Made by a program: the position numbers and the translations under genes. Positions 46,906 through 58,677 of a stretch of 64,000 nt of DNA are shown piece after piece. Every line of letters begins with the position of its first letter. Positions within the stretch are counted from its first letter, which is position 1. Source of the stretch: Desmodus rotundus (taxonomy: Eukaryota; Chordata; Mammalia; Chiroptera; Phyllostomidae); assembly GCF_022682495.2 (NCBI RefSeq), contig NC_071398.1:31499426-31563425 (forward strand), given 5' to 3'. Below the pieces are notes generated by a model that did not search any database, had not been told where the DNA came from, and worked only from the letters and a program-made list of their open reading frames with translations.

Positions 46906-47730
46906 GCGGAGACTGAGGCAGGCAGGCTGCGACCCCCTCATCCCCTCCCTTCAGGAGCCTGTGTGCTGACCACAGGATCGGGGAGCCCCAGCTCTGTGTG
47001 AGGGACACAGGTGTGTGAGGGGCCAGGCTGACCCTCCTCCCACGAGGCTGGGCCCCTACCTGTGGGCGGCGCTGATGTGGGAAAGTCACGGCTGCCCTCC
47101 TTCCAGCCTCTCTGCTCTTGTCCATGGGGGGCTGAGCAATTGGGCAGGGAGGGCAGCCGCCCTGGGCTGGTGGTGCGGGCGTCTTATTATCTCTACCTAA
47201 AGACACACCCGCTATATGCAGGCATGCCCTTAGAGTCCTGGGAAGGACCCTATGGGATGGTCTGTCCAAGTAATCTCCTAAACCAGGAGGTCTAACTGGG
47301 CTGAAGGCCATTGTGACGTGAGGCACACCACACAGGAAAGGGCTTCAGGCCCCTAGAGGGGTCTCAGGCCCTCTGGGAATCAGATAAAAGCCCTCTGACC
47401 ATGTGACATTAAGGTTTACCGAGTCCAGGACTTCACAGTTATCTCCCCAACTTAGAAGCTCCCAGGGCCACTGTAAGCTCTGACTTTGACTCAGGAAGAG
47501 AAACGGAGCTGCCCTGACCAGACCACGCCACATGCTGTGGTGGGCCCTGCGACCAGGTGTGCAGCAGCCACAGTTGTTGAAATTTCAAAAAGAGGTTTCA
47601 CGTGGACAGGAAGTAGCTGAAGCTCCAAGGAGCCATAAAAATGCCACAGTGAAGGGCTAGCACGTGGGCTGGTTTAGAGTTTGGGCATCTGACCCCCAAA
47701 ATGGGGCTCTGCCATGACAAACCCACGCAG

Positions 47731-48045
47731 ATGTAGAGTGACAGGCGTCCTGGGACAGTGATGTGGATGTATAGTGACAGGCGTCATGGGACAGTCCACA
47801 TAGGTGTGTAGTGGCAGGCATTTTGGGAAAGACGATGTAGATGTAGAGTGACAGGTGTCCTGGGGCAGTCTGTGGAGGTGTCCAGTGACAAGTGTCCTGC
47901 AAGAACCCATGTAGGTGTGTACTGACAGGTGTCCTGGAACTGTCCATGTAATAGGGTGGTGACAAGCACCCTGCAACAGCCTGTGTAGCTCTGTAGTGAC
48001 AGGCATCTTGGGACTGTCCATGAGGGTATGTAGTGACCGACGTCC
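47731..48045 (+). repeat. 37-bp minisatellite, about nine copies
   Basis: The core gtgacaggcgtcctgggaca recurs with starts at 47,738, 47,774, 47,811, 47,848, 47,885, 47,922, 47,959, 47,996 and 48,033. The spacing is 36 then seven times 37. Copies differ at several positions each. It creates stop-poor frames on the minus strand that shift between copies, so it is not coding. Confidence 0.92.
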
Positions 48046-48949
48046 AGGCTTTGCTGGTCCCTGCAGTAGTTGCTCACTTCGGTCTCTGGGGTACGGGATT
48101 CTGGCTGGGGCAAGTCTGTTCTGACTTCTACACTGGCTTCCACTTGAGCCCTGGTCACACTTAGACAAAGTTGCCATGTTGTCACAGTGCAGCTGGGCTG
48201 GGACAAGCAGGTGGAGATTGAAATCCAGCACACACTTCGGCTGTTACCAGTTCTGGCTGCCTAGCTCGGCCTGGGCTCTCCTGCGAGTACCCCGCTGCGG
48301 TCAGGTGGAGGCCACACTTCCTTCTTCTGCTTGATTTTCACACCCGCACATGCACATACAATATATGCTCACACTCACACCCACACCCACAGGTGCAGTC
48401 ACACATACAAGGGCTCCTGAGGCCAGGGTGACAGTCCAGCCATGGTCCACAGAGGAGCTGCTGCCCCTCTGGCAAGAGACCAGGACCTCGGAATCCCAAG
48501 GCCTGGGGAGAAGTCCCCACCAGCTGTGTGGGGACCTGGTATGGCAGAAACACAGAGGCTCCACAATTAGATGACCGGGTTCCCAAGTGGAAACCCCACC
48601 TCTGCCACCACGAAGCTATCAGGAGTGATGACCCCAGCTTCAGTTTCCTCTCTGTGAAAGGGAAGGGAGTGAAGCTTGTGTCCTCAGGGGGCACAGGGCA
48701 CAGAGAGCTTCACTCTGAGCTTGCTGTGTCCCCACGTGTGAGGAGGCAGGTCAGCAGGAGCAGGGGCCTGGGCTGCGCAGGAGGACACAGGCGCACGGGC
48801 TGGCAGTGAGGGAGAAACAGCGGTTGAGTGCAGAGACATCTGATGCCCCACCTGCCAGTGAACCCCAGGACAGCACACTCGGTGTCCCCCTCTCCCTTGG
48901 CAGACATGACACCACATCCATGAGCCAGAAACCACATGTCAGACACATG

Positions 48950-49110
48950 TGGATCTTTCATACCTTATCACAACCTGAGGAGACAGGAGCCCGTGTCTGC
49001 ATTTTGCTTTTGAAACCGAAGACCCTGAGAGGGTGAGTGATTTGCTGATGGTCACACAGCCACTGGGAGAGGAATCGGGGGTTCAGACCCAGCCAGTGGG
49101 ACTCAGAGAA
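48950..49110 (-). repeat. MIR SINE (antisense)
   Basis: 'aaccgaagaccctgagaggg', 'gatggtcacacagccactgg', 'gagaggaatcgggggttcag' in reversed MIR order. Confidence 0.75.
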
Positions 49111-49724
49111 GCCAGCATGTTTGCCTGTTCCCCACCCCACTGCCTTGGAGAATGGGGGAGGGGTTCCTGGAGCTGAGCCAGGAGCTGTGGCCTCCTCTGG
49201 TCTTGAGACCCCCCCTTGCCTCTCAACACCTCCCATCCCTGCCTGTAAGAGGGACCCAGGGCAGCCGAAGGAATTCCCCTTTCCTGGCTGCTCCCAGGTC
49301 AGGACCACAGAGAGAGAGCTTGTGAGTCCCACATGTCACCCAGGGCCATCAGTGTGCAAGGACTTTTCCTGACCTGCCCCCAAGAGGTCCAGAGGCCTTT
49401 TGCCTTGCCCGTCCTCCCCCTGCCCTTCCCTCACTGTGGACTTCCCTCTGCTCAAGTAAACAGAAGAATGCCCCAGAGCTAGGACATCCTCTCCAAACCT
49501 CCTCCTGCCATGTCCGCCACACTCCCAGCCCCAGGGGCAGCCTGGGTGGCTCCCAGCACCTCAGGCTCTGGAAGGCTGACAAGTGTATGTGGACAGCGAA
49601 CAGGAAGGAGGCAGGCAGCCCAGAGCGTGTGGCTGAGCAGCAGAGGGGGCGCTGGCGCCTTGGCGAAGAGACATCTTCCTTATTACGAATCTTTGTTTTC
49701 CTTCCAGTGACATCTGGCTCACCG

Positions 49725-49960
49725 TGAGGTCCCACGAATTACAAAAAGCAGAAGCCTTAACTTCTGTTTTTTTGCTGCAGGAAACCATGCTGCAAACGAC
49801 GCGGCGGGGAGCGCATTTTGGTTCTCGTATGTCTGAGGCTCCAGCCCAGCTCTGCGCCCGGCGCCCTGGGTCTGGCTGTGAACTCAGAAGTGGGAACCAG
49901 GTACCAATTATTTATCACTTTCGTCATCATAAGTTTCCATCCTGAACGCCAGGTCTCTGC
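49725..49960. promoter_or_regulatory. Candidate conserved non-coding element
   Basis: Unique block with an AT-rich left part ('cccacgaattacaaaaagca', 'tctgtttttttgctgcagg'), CpG-containing middle (aacgacgcggcggggagcgc) and AT-rich right part ('ggtaccaattatttatcact', 'cgtcatcataagtttcc'). Looks unlike neighbours and fits no repeat. Could be an enhancer or unrecognised alternative first exon; not resolvable here. Confidence 0.3.
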
Positions 49961-50669
49961 CTGGGTCTTTCCACTGATGCTGCAAGGGAGGCTTCCACTC
50001 CAGGAATTTGTTTCCAGACAGCAGAGCCCTGCTTGCATTAGCGTTCTTGGCTAAAGGCAGCCCTCAGAGGCACTTGGGGGCTGGGCCTTCTCCTGTAGCC
50101 CCTGCCCTCCATTCAGCCTTATCCGGGCCCCATGTAAAGGGGAGGAGGTCCCAGTCTTGGGGAACCACAGAAGTAGAAACAGACCTGCTCTTTTTGCCTG
50201 TAAGACTGGGTGCAGGACCCCAGGAAAAGATTTGGAGGTGTGGTTCATTGTTCTGAATAGTCCTGAGGAGACCGAGAGCCACAAGCATGAGCCAAAATAA
50301 GCCAGTGAGTGACTGATGTCTTGTAATACACAGTGTGATGCCCGCCCAGCCTGGCAGGGACCTGGAAGACCCAATCTCCCAGAGGCTGTGACACAGTCCC
50401 AAAAAGAGCCTGCCAACCCCTCTGCACTGCTCCCAGTGAGCCCTGACCCTCCAAGGCCACACCCGCCAATCAGGACTTCCCAGCCCCCTCCTGCCCCTGC
50501 TTGGACCAGGCAGTGGTTTCAGGCATGGGTGCACATCAGATCTCCAGAGGCTCTGAGTGAGCATGTGCCTGGGGGCCCCCCACTGGCCCTCAGGGTTCCA
50601 AAAGGAGAAAGCTCCAGGGGCCTGGCCAACCTCCACCCTATGGGAGCAGCAGTGTGGAGCCTGCCCACC

Positions 50670-50820
50670 TGTCTCTCGTGAGCCTCTCTGGCCTTAGCAT
50701 CCCTGTCTGGAAAATGAGACAGCAAGGGTACCCACCTTCAGGGTTGTTATGAGGTCAAATGCCAGGGAGCCTGCTGGCACAGAGCCTCGCACAGTGAGTT
50801 TTTGTTGATACCGCATTATT
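50670..50820 (+). repeat. MIR SINE fossil
   Basis: 'cttagcatccctgtctggaa', 'aatgagacagcaagggtacc', 'ttcagggttgttatgaggtc' and 'ggcacagagcctcgcacagt' match the right half of MIR in sense. Confidence 0.78.
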
Positions 50821-53800
50821 ACTGCTCTACCCCTGCCTGGCATGGCACAGGTGTTCACTCACCGTCTGGTCAGTGAATGAGCAGTGGGTGACAGCTACTT
50901 CCTGGGGCCAGTTCTGTACAATAGGTGAAATCATGGCAAGGCTGTACTCTTGCATTACAAGTGACAAAGTTCAGGCCACCTGCCTCCTTCCAGGCCTGGG
51001 AGGTGACACCAGCTGCTCAGATGTGCTTCCTATCCATGTGATGCTACGTTTGGATGCCAGACAATGTCCACAGGCTTCTCGAGGGTCTTGAACAGCAATG
51101 ATCCTCTCCCAGCTCTGGTGTGAACTGGCAACAGCTGGGATGGGGCTGGCCTTGGGCACCCGTGACCTGGCCAGGGCAGAGGTGTTCTTCCTCCCCCCTG
51201 ACCTCAGGAACCCTCTGTGTCAGTCACAGCTGTGCATCACAACTGTGTGTCCCATGCCTGAGGCGCGTCCAGGTGAGAGTTCCGATATCTGAGACATTAA
51301 CCCCTGTCAACACAAAGCAGTCAGCCACCTGTCCCCACAGGTGTAGAAGGAATGCTGACAGGAAGGCCAGGGATGAGGGCAGGAGGACCTCAGGCAAAGG
51401 GAAGCCAGCAAAGCAGTGGGGGCCAGAAGCCAGGTGGCTGCTTTTATACTGTGTGGGGGAAAGGAGGGGACAGTCAGAACCCAGACTCCCCTCCTGGGCC
51501 TGAAGAGCCTGCACCTCTCTTGGGCATCTGTGAAACAGGGAAGGTTCCACCAGCCTTGCAGGTGTTATGCAGACTCAGACGGTGAGTGCGAGTGCTGAGC
51601 AGGGCTTGGCCAATAGTAACCGCTCAACAAGGCGCAGACATTCAGTGCTGTTACGGCGTCCGGACGGCAGGGACTGGTCAGGGCAGTGCAGTGGGCAGCC
51701 GAGTGCAGGAGGCAACGAGCAGGACAGAGCTGCCCCACGGAAACGCCAGCTCCTTTCCTGAGAGCTCCCCTAATGGAGCACCTACTATGCACAGCTAGCT
51801 CTTCACCATACCCCAAGGAGGTGGGTCGCAGAGCCTCTTTCCTGTTTTGGACTCCTAACACACATGTGTGCACCCCACTCACTGACAGGGGAGGCAATCA
51901 GATCAGTTGAATTCAACCACTATCCTGAGTATCCTGGTGCCATAGCAGGCTGAGGATGAATCAGATGACCTCAAACACCACTCACTCATGAAGCCACAGG
52001 GGACGGGGAGGTAGGCCGGGAGCCCCAGGAAGGTTTTGGGAAGCAGGGAAATGCTCTGCTCAGACCCCACCCTTCCTGCTGCCCTGGGGCATAATCGGCT
52101 GGTTCTCTGAGAAGTGGCAGCCCTGCTGGCTTGAATCTTTCGGATTAGTGACCCAGCCTTCCGGCGTCTCCAGATCCTTGCGTAGGAAGGAAAATTAATT
52201 TCTTCCAGTCATGCAGAAATGAAAGTATGTGGAGCCAAATCAGAGAGATTTCCTGGAGGTGGTAACTCAATTATGTGGATAACCTGGTGACAGAGGAAGA
52301 GAGTGTGGACCAAAAGGGCTGGTGGGTGGCCTGAGGCAGCCCCAGAGGGTCCTGGAGGGAGATATCTTGTTAAGATCCTCCAGCCCACCAGCCCTAGCTG
52401 GGCTTGTGAGCAAGCAGGTGCCACACATGTCTCTTCCTCCCATCACACACAGATCAAGGCACCATCAGAGAGAGCTGGATTCCACCAGAAAATTGGTCCT
52501 AATGTGATGTTCTCTTCCCTCCGTGTCTGTCTAGCTCTCGGGGAGCTAGGAATGCCACATCTGTCCTCACTGCTTAAGCTTATCTTCTTTCTCTCCTTTT
52601 CCCTTTCAACATATGAGAGTAGCCTGGCCACACAGCCCCCCAGAGAGTGCTGCTCTGTGGGCACGGCAGTGCTGGCTGCACAGACCGACCGTCTGCCTCC
52701 TGGGCCCTGCTGAGTTTTTGAGCTTCCCTCGTCCAGAGGACAGAAGGGCAGGGTGGGGCAGAGGACACAGCTCGACCCCAGTGCATGTCAGTGTCAGGTC
52801 TCTGAACAAACATGCCCAGGAACTGTGAGCAGGACCTCCCTGCCCCTGTGCTGCAGCCAGGGTACCAGGGGCTGCCTTGCACCTGGCACAGGTGAGGGAG
52901 GGACCCTCTCAGGCTCAGCCGACCTTTCTCCTGGGGTCTCAACCTCAAGAAGTTTCTCGAACCTTGCAGCAACTTGCAATGCTAAGACACAGAATAGCTA
53001 CCCCCTTGTGTCCCCAGCCAACCCCTGTCCTCTGAGGGTGGCCACCCTGGGAACCTCCTGTTTCTGGGTCTAGGGGAGGAAACACACACCCAGTTAGACA
53101 TAATGAAGCAGTATCCTGGCCACGGGGTCAAAGACAGGGCCTGACGATTATTCAGCTCACCATATACCAGTGCATAAGGTCTCCTCTATTCTCAAAGGAA
53201 ATATTTTTCTCTCTGACCTCTGGAACAGGCCCTGGCTCTAATAAAGGGGAATACAGTTTTGGGGGGAGGGGAAGACAAGGGTTCCCACACATACAGGAGT
53301 CTACCCACTTCTCTGTGGCTCCTGGGCCCAGCACACACAGTTACCAGGGGCTAGAAGGAGGGACAGCCGGGGTTATATTCAGAGGCCAGTGGCTCACAAT
53401 GTGGCTTGCCACCAGCCCCACTGTCTTCTGCTTCATGTAACCCCATCTAGGGCTGAATTTCCAGCCATCTGTCCCTCCACATCGGCTCACACCTCCCTCC
53501 CTGCGGTTCCCACAGCCTGGCTCCCAGCCTGCCCTACACGCAGATGGACCGGCCCCAAAGGGTGGGAGCACAATCGCTGCCACGGGGCTGCACGGAGGCA
53601 CCGCGGGCTGTCAGGACCCTGGAAAGCTTTCAAGCCCCTCCCCATCCATTCAGAGTGGGCAGGACCCCCTGGGGGTGTCTGAGAAGACTTCACCCCAAGA
53701 CCACCTAACTCCTGACTACCACTCTTCTGAAGGGGAGAGCCAGGGACCAAAACAAGAGAGGGAGGGGTTCGAGGGAGCTTTGACCACCCTCCTTACCAGG

Positions 53801-53959
53801 TCACTGGCACCTCTATCGCTCCTAGGGTCACCCTTTGTGCCCCGTCCCAGTCCCCTGTCACCAGGCGCAGGGCCTTTGTCAGGAAGCCCAGATATGTCAG
53901 GGGAGCCTGCGGGACTCTCCACCTTCCAAACGCAGTTCCCACCTTAAGTTTGACTACAT

Positions 53960-55480
53960 CCCCAGCGGTCAAACTCTCAGTTCCCCTGGGGGGCATGGCG
54001 GTGGGGATGAGAGTCAGCCCAAGTGGGTGGGCGCTGAGTGGGCTGGCCCCACCCTGCCATGGGCTCCAACTTTGCAAAGTGGGGAGGGGGGTTGCTGAGG
54101 GCCGCCGGTGCACTCGGCGCGGCTGCAAGAAGGGCTGCAAGAAGACCGCAGGACCGCAGCCGCGGGCGAAGTCGCGGTGACAGCGACGGCGGCACGCGGG
54201 ATGGACGGGGCACTTACGGTCCGGAGGTCCGGCGGATGGAGGCGATCGCACTGTCGCGACCTGGCTCCTGAAGTGGCTTTTCCTTCGAACTCGGACCCCG
54301 CCTCCGTAACTTGGGGGTGATCCACGCGCCGTCTTCTCCCGCCACGGCAGAATCAGGCGCGCGGCGGGGCCGAGGCGCGCGGGGCGGCCGCCTGGGCCAT
54401 ACCCCGGCTCGGCTACGGTTGCTCGCTCCGCCCGCCCGGCTGCCCGACCAGGAACAAAGCGCGAGCACCGCCCCGGGCGGTCTCTGGCCTCCGCGGCCGC
54501 GCCGGGTCTAGCCGCCGCGCCTTTGGCTCGCGGGCGCCCGGCTCCGGCTGCCGCGCGCTCCCCGACTGTCTCACGGGGCCCCGCGGCCCCCGCCCGGCGC
54601 GCTCCGCCTCCGCCTCCTGCCCCCCGCCGCCGCCGCTGCGCCACCTGCCTCTCTCTCGGCGCCCATCGCGCTCGGCTCCGCCCCGGGGCGCCGGCCGCTC
54701 GTGAGGGATCCGAACTCCGTGCGGAACCCGCTCGGGGGAGGGCCTCGGCCCGCTGCCTCCCCCGTCCCTGCCCTGGGGCAGCCGCGGACCTCAGGGCGCG
54801 CCCTACCACCCGTGCCAGGGGCTCTGGGGGGTATAGCTGGCGGCTCTGTGGGGGCTGATCCGACGAGTGGGAGTGGGGTGTGTGTGCTGGTGCGCCGGGT
54901 GCCGTGCGAGGGTTGGGGTTCGGGGGGGTGCCACCGGATCCTGGGGGAGCGCTTTTCTGTAGTGAGAGAGCGCAGGGTGCGGTGGAGAGAGGGATGAGCG
55001 ATGCTCCGAAGCGGGGGATACCCGCGATAGTAGCGCTCAGTGCCGCGAAGTGAGGAGCGCCTAGTGAATGCGCGGGAGCGCGGGGTGCCGGGGGGGTAGC
55101 AGTGTGGACGCCGTGCAGGGAGTGCAGGTGCGGCGTGTGGCGGACCCTACGCTTGCGCCCACCGTCGCCGGCTCCACAGGCCGCGCCCTGGGCGGGCGTG
55201 CTGGGGCCTGAAGCTGAACCGTAGCAGCACACACCCACCTCTAGCAGTCGGCGGCCTCCCGCTTAGCAGTTTTAGGAGTCGTAGCGTCTGGCGTCCAGGC
55301 GGGAGGCAGGAGGGAGGCGAGCGGCAGGCGCCCCTCCTCCGGCCGCCTGCCCGCCCGCCGCGTGGCCCGGGAATAGCCCGGTCGCCTCCGCGTCGGGCCG
55401 GCAGGGGGCGCCCTCCCTCTGCCGCCCGCCCGGGTCCGCTTACCCCACGCACGGAGGGGGGTTGGCGGAGGGGTGGGGGG
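53960..55480 (-). promoter_or_regulatory. CBFA2T3: CpG island promoter of the short CBFA2T3 isoform
   Basis: Dense CpG over about 1.5 kb, peaking at 54,100-54,700, in a window otherwise poor in CpG. Several GC boxes (for example ctccgccccggggcgcc near 54,675) and no clear TATA box, as in dispersed CpG promoters. It lies upstream of a strong minus-strand donor at 54,217 and 32 kb upstream of exon 2. That position suits the internal promoter known for MTG16b. Start sites cannot be set from sequence alone. Confidence 0.75.
54218..54700 (-). other. CBFA2T3: Probable first exon (5' UTR) of the short isoform; 5' end uncertain
   Basis: Ends at a near-consensus donor, GGACC|gtaagtg, at 54,218/54,217. 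GC-rich like other CpG-island leaders. No ATG starts a frame that would join exon 2 from inside the likely leader. The frame that joins exon 2 in phase 1 has no stop for 340 codons upstream, listed as a finding. The right border is an estimate based on the CpG peak. Confidence 0.5.
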
Positions 55481-57714
55481 GGGGTCGGGAGTTAATCAAG
55501 GAGAAAACGCAGGAAGCGCGGAATCCGGTGCTCTTGGGCCTCTGGGGCCCCGGCAACTGCAGGTACTTTGCGCTCATTTCCTTATCATTCATTTTACTGC
55601 CAGGGTTGGACCTCTCCTACCCCGCTTCGCTCCTCTTCCCCCGCGTGCCCCCACCTCCCCATCCCTACCTGCTTTACCTACTTTACCTCAAGTGATTTGT
55701 GGCATATCTGAGGTATTTGCCCAGTTGGTACATTTTAGTAAAATCGCTGTCTTTTTCTTTCCTTACTCCCTCAACCCACACATACTTTATTTCTTGGAGG
55801 CAAGCGAGGGTGCCAGGGTCACAGTCTTAGGAAACAGAGGGGCCAGAACTTCAGAAGAGCAGGGCCTTGATTTGCATCTCATTTGGCATAAATCTGCATG
55901 CAAAGGTCCAAGGTGCCCAATTCTCAAGTATAAAAGTATAGCGATGTGCCAAGTATGTACCTCTTCCTCCAGATTTACCCCATAGGCCTGTTTCTCTCTA
56001 ACCCTTGGCCTCTCTTTGACGGGGCTCTGCCCACCAACGCTAAGCTGGGCGGAGGAGGTAACCAGAAATGGACTGAGAGGCTCTGGGAGAGGGGAGGACT
56101 GCTCCTGCCCCACCCTCCTGTGGCCACCCCCAGGGGCATTGGTCAGAGGTCTGGTCGGCTGAGTCACCAAGTAGCCACATGGTGGCTACTGGACTCTGCT
56201 AGACCCTTGACCTTCTGGACTCTGTCCTTGTAGAAATAAGAGGGGGTATGGTGAATGATTTAACTGTAATACAAATGTCTGACAACTACTGTTCCCCTGG
56301 CTTTCAGAATGTGCTTCAATGTGGGTTCAGTCCAGTCACTGCAGAAGAGCAGAGGGTCTTGAGCCCATTTCACAGAAGAATGCAGATCTACAAGAGGCAG
56401 GCATGTTGCTTAAGGCCACATGCTTTATGCACCAATGTTTGTTGATGCTGACTCCCTTACTCCATGGACTCTGAGATAGCATTGATTTTAAAATGCACCA
56501 GTGTTTTATGTGCCTCTAAGAAGTTGAGAACATGTTCCACGTTATAACCCTTAGATGTGTCTAGATTTCAGAGATGTTAACATGCAAAAACGTGGGCCAG
56601 GTGGGGTGATGAACAGTGAACAGACAGTCTGAAGCAGCTTCAGGGGGGCTCTCAGCTGGGTAGGGAGGTAAATGCCTCTCCAAACAACCACTGAATTCCC
56701 ATGAGCATTAGCTGAAGCTAGACCCAACCTAGGCCGGGGGTGGGGGTGTCCCCTGCAACTTAACCCCTATAAACAACACATCATTGTCTCAGTTCTTTGT
56801 GCTGAATTACCGATTGCAATGTCCATCTGAGACATGACTGATCCCAAAACCCTGAGAATAAAACTGCAATCACAGAGACCATGCCCTGAGCCTTGTGTCA
56901 ATCTGAAGGGCTCCCTTGTCCCCATCTGAGGAAACGGTGGCTGGTGGGAAGAAAGAAGCCTGCAGAGGTAGGGCTTCTTCCTCTGCTGTGATGGGTCAGA
57001 CTGACAGCCAGTCCAGCCTGGCCACATCGCAGCCTGGAGAGTCCTGACGGCAGCTGTCGGCATGGAAGAGGGTTTGCAAGAGGCAGGCACTGAGCTGAGC
57101 ACTGTCTCTGCATTTTCCCACTTCTCGCCCATCTGCCGGGCAGATGCTACTGGCACCTCCACATTACAGGTGGAGGGACTGAGGCTCTGACAGGATGCAT
57201 AACTATTCTCAGCCATACAGCCAACACGGGTGGAGGTTGAATACCCGTGATGCCGTCTCACCCACTTGGTCTCCCTGTTGCCTCGCGTGGATTGGCTTCT
57301 CTTGTTACAATGGCCCAGTCACAACTCCTGGGCACTGTGAAATGACATTTAGGGAGAAAAATCCCCTCCCTACCCAAAAGACGTCTGCAGTCTAGTGAGC
57401 AAGGCAAAACACACCTAACAGGAGACCCAATCATGGGCAAGTCAGCACCAAGGCAAGGCACCACCCTGAAGTACTGGACAGAGGGGCACAGAGCAGGCGG
57501 GTGGCAGCAGAGAGCAGTGGAGCTGGGAGTGAGTGCCTGCCCCTTGCAGTCCCAATGTGCCAGTGTCCACAGAGGCAGGAGTCCAAGTCACTTAAGAGGA
57601 GCTACCTTCCCATCTTCCTGGGTTGTGACCTCCTCAGGTGAAGCCAGCTCTCCACCAGCATCTAGTGCCCACCCCCACCTTCCACTCCATTTTGGAGAGG
57701 GAACTTCTACTCTG
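55481..57714 (-). other. Upstream region, probably intron 1 of the long isoform
   Basis: Gene-free stretch of unique sequence with antisense MIR scraps near 56,340-56,440 and 57,150-57,250. A possible second minus-strand donor (gggtaagcgg) sits at about 55,431-55,447, at the edge of the CpG island, but no exon can be defined from it. Confidence 0.5.
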
Positions 57715-58483
57715 CGGAAGACACTATTAAGAGAATGAAAAGACAAACTATAGACTGGGAGAGAATATTTGCAAAACACGTATCTGATCAAGGACAATTA
57801 TCTAAAATATACAAAGAAGTCTTAAACTCAGCAACAAGAAAACAAACAAGTTAATTAAAAATGGGAAAAAGATCTGAGCAGACACCTCACCAAAGAAGAT
57901 ACACAGATGGTGAATAAGCACATGAAAACATGCTCAACATCAGGTCATCAGGGAAATGCAAATTAAAACAACATACCACCTTATACCTCTTAGAATCGCC
58001 AAAATACAGAACACTAATAACAGCATATGCTGGTGAGGATGTGGAGCAATAGGAACTCTCACTCACTGCTGATGGAACACAAAATAGTGCAGCCACTTTG
58101 GCAGAGAGTTTGGCAGTTTCTTTCGAAATGGAACTGTTCCTACCATGTGATTCAGCAATCATGTTGCTTGGTGTTTCTTCAAAGGACTGAGCACATGTCT
58201 ACACACAAATCTGCACATGGGTGTTTGTTGCCCAATCTTGGAAGAAACTGAAAAGTCCTTCAAAAGGTAAAGAGATAAACTGTGCTCCGTCCGGACAATG
58301 GAATATTGTTCACATATAAAGAGAAATGAGCTATCAAGCCGTGAAAAGACCACTGGAGGAAACTAAAGCGCATATTGCGAGTAAAGAAGCCAGTCTGAAA
58401 AGGCTACATTCTGTATGATTCCAACTCAATGTCATTCTGGAAAAGGCAACACTACAGAGACAGTAAAAAGATCAGTGGTTGCC
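57715..58483 (+). repeat. LINE-1 fragment, 5' part (ORF2 3' end and 3' UTR start)
   Basis: Clear LINE-1: 'tagactgggagagaatattt', 'gcaaaacacgtatctgatca', 'tcaaaaa/aatgggaaaaaga'-type sequence, 'catcagggaaatgcaaatta', 'ggtgaggatgtggagcaata' and 'ggaactctcactcactgctg'. Carries the eroded 3' end of ORF2 with disruptions, then 3' UTR. Interrupted by the SINE at 58,484. Confidence 0.92.
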
Positions 58484-58677
58484 CTGACCAGTGTGGCTTA
58501 GTTGGTTGGGCATTGTCCCACAAAGTGAAATGTTGCTGGTCCATTCCCAGTCAGGGCACATGCCTGGGTTGCAGGTTTGGTCCCTGGTCGAGAAGTGTAT
58601 GAGAAGTAGTTGACCAATGTTTCTTTCTCACATTGATCTCTTTCTATCTCCCTTCCCATTCCTAAAAGAAAAAAAAA
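58484..58677 (+). mobile_element. Ves-like bat SINE inserted into the LINE-1
   Basis: Head 'ctgaccagtgtggcttagtt', then 'ggtccattcccagtcaggg' (B-box region), 'cacatgcctgggttgcaggt', CT-rich 'ctctttctatctccc' and an A-rich tail. Flanked by a perfect 13-base target duplication, atcagtggttgcc, at 58,471-58,483 and 58,678-58,690. This interrupts the LINE-1 sequence, which resumes exactly after it. The family is bat-specific as far as I know. Confidence 0.9.

Larger units (their letters stand above)
22310..54217 (-). other. CBFA2T3: 32-kb first intron of the short isoform
   Basis: Bounded by the cacag(cag) acceptor of exon 2 and the gtaagtg donor at 54,217. Contains MIR, L2, MLT1-like and L1M fossils, one Ves-like SINE, a 37-bp minisatellite, a (TG)15 and a GGAT-type microsatellite, a diverged duplication pair, and several AT-rich blocks listed separately as candidate regulatory elements. 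The 22.3-27 kb, 36-37.9 kb and 50-53.9 kb parts are otherwise plain GC-rich intron with MIR/L2 scraps. No additional coding exon recognised. Confidence 0.8.
1..54700 (-). other. CBFA2T3: CBFA2T3 short-isoform transcription unit (partial at its 3' end)
   Basis: Whole transcription unit on the minus strand, running from the CpG island near 54.2-54.7 kb to beyond the left edge. Seen: eleven coding exons with GT/AG borders and matching phases, spelling an ETO/MTG-family protein. The C-terminal tail after the MYND finger and the alternative exon identify CBFA2T3 rather than RUNX1T1 or CBFA2T2. Family knowledge: the protein is a nuclear co-repressor without its own DNA-binding domain. It bridges E-protein, TAL1, GATA and other factors to NCoR/SMRT, SIN3 and histone deacetylases, and restrains differentiation of blood progenitors. 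The exact transcription start and polyadenylation site are not determined. Confidence 0.95.

Noticed and set aside
47731..48045. CRISPR-like array
   Set aside because: Regular spacing, but the whole unit repeats with no unique spacers, in a vertebrate intron: a minisatellite.
47674..48233. Minus-strand frames of 149-185 codons with a repeated Cys-His motif, at first sight a zinc-finger-like repeat protein
   Set aside because: The unit is 37 bp, not a multiple of three, so the frame drifts between copies; this is a minisatellite.
53793..55238. 481-codon open frame on minus through the CpG island, as an independent gene
   Set aside because: Composition is Arg/Ala/Pro/Gly-rich as any stop-poor GC-rich DNA gives, no domain is recognisable, and it crosses a strong donor site. 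Only its phase relation to exon 2 is kept as a finding.
57887..58353. Open frames on minus over the LINE-1
   Set aside because: Antisense to the decayed LINE-1 sequence; no intact LINE-1 protein is encoded on either strand.
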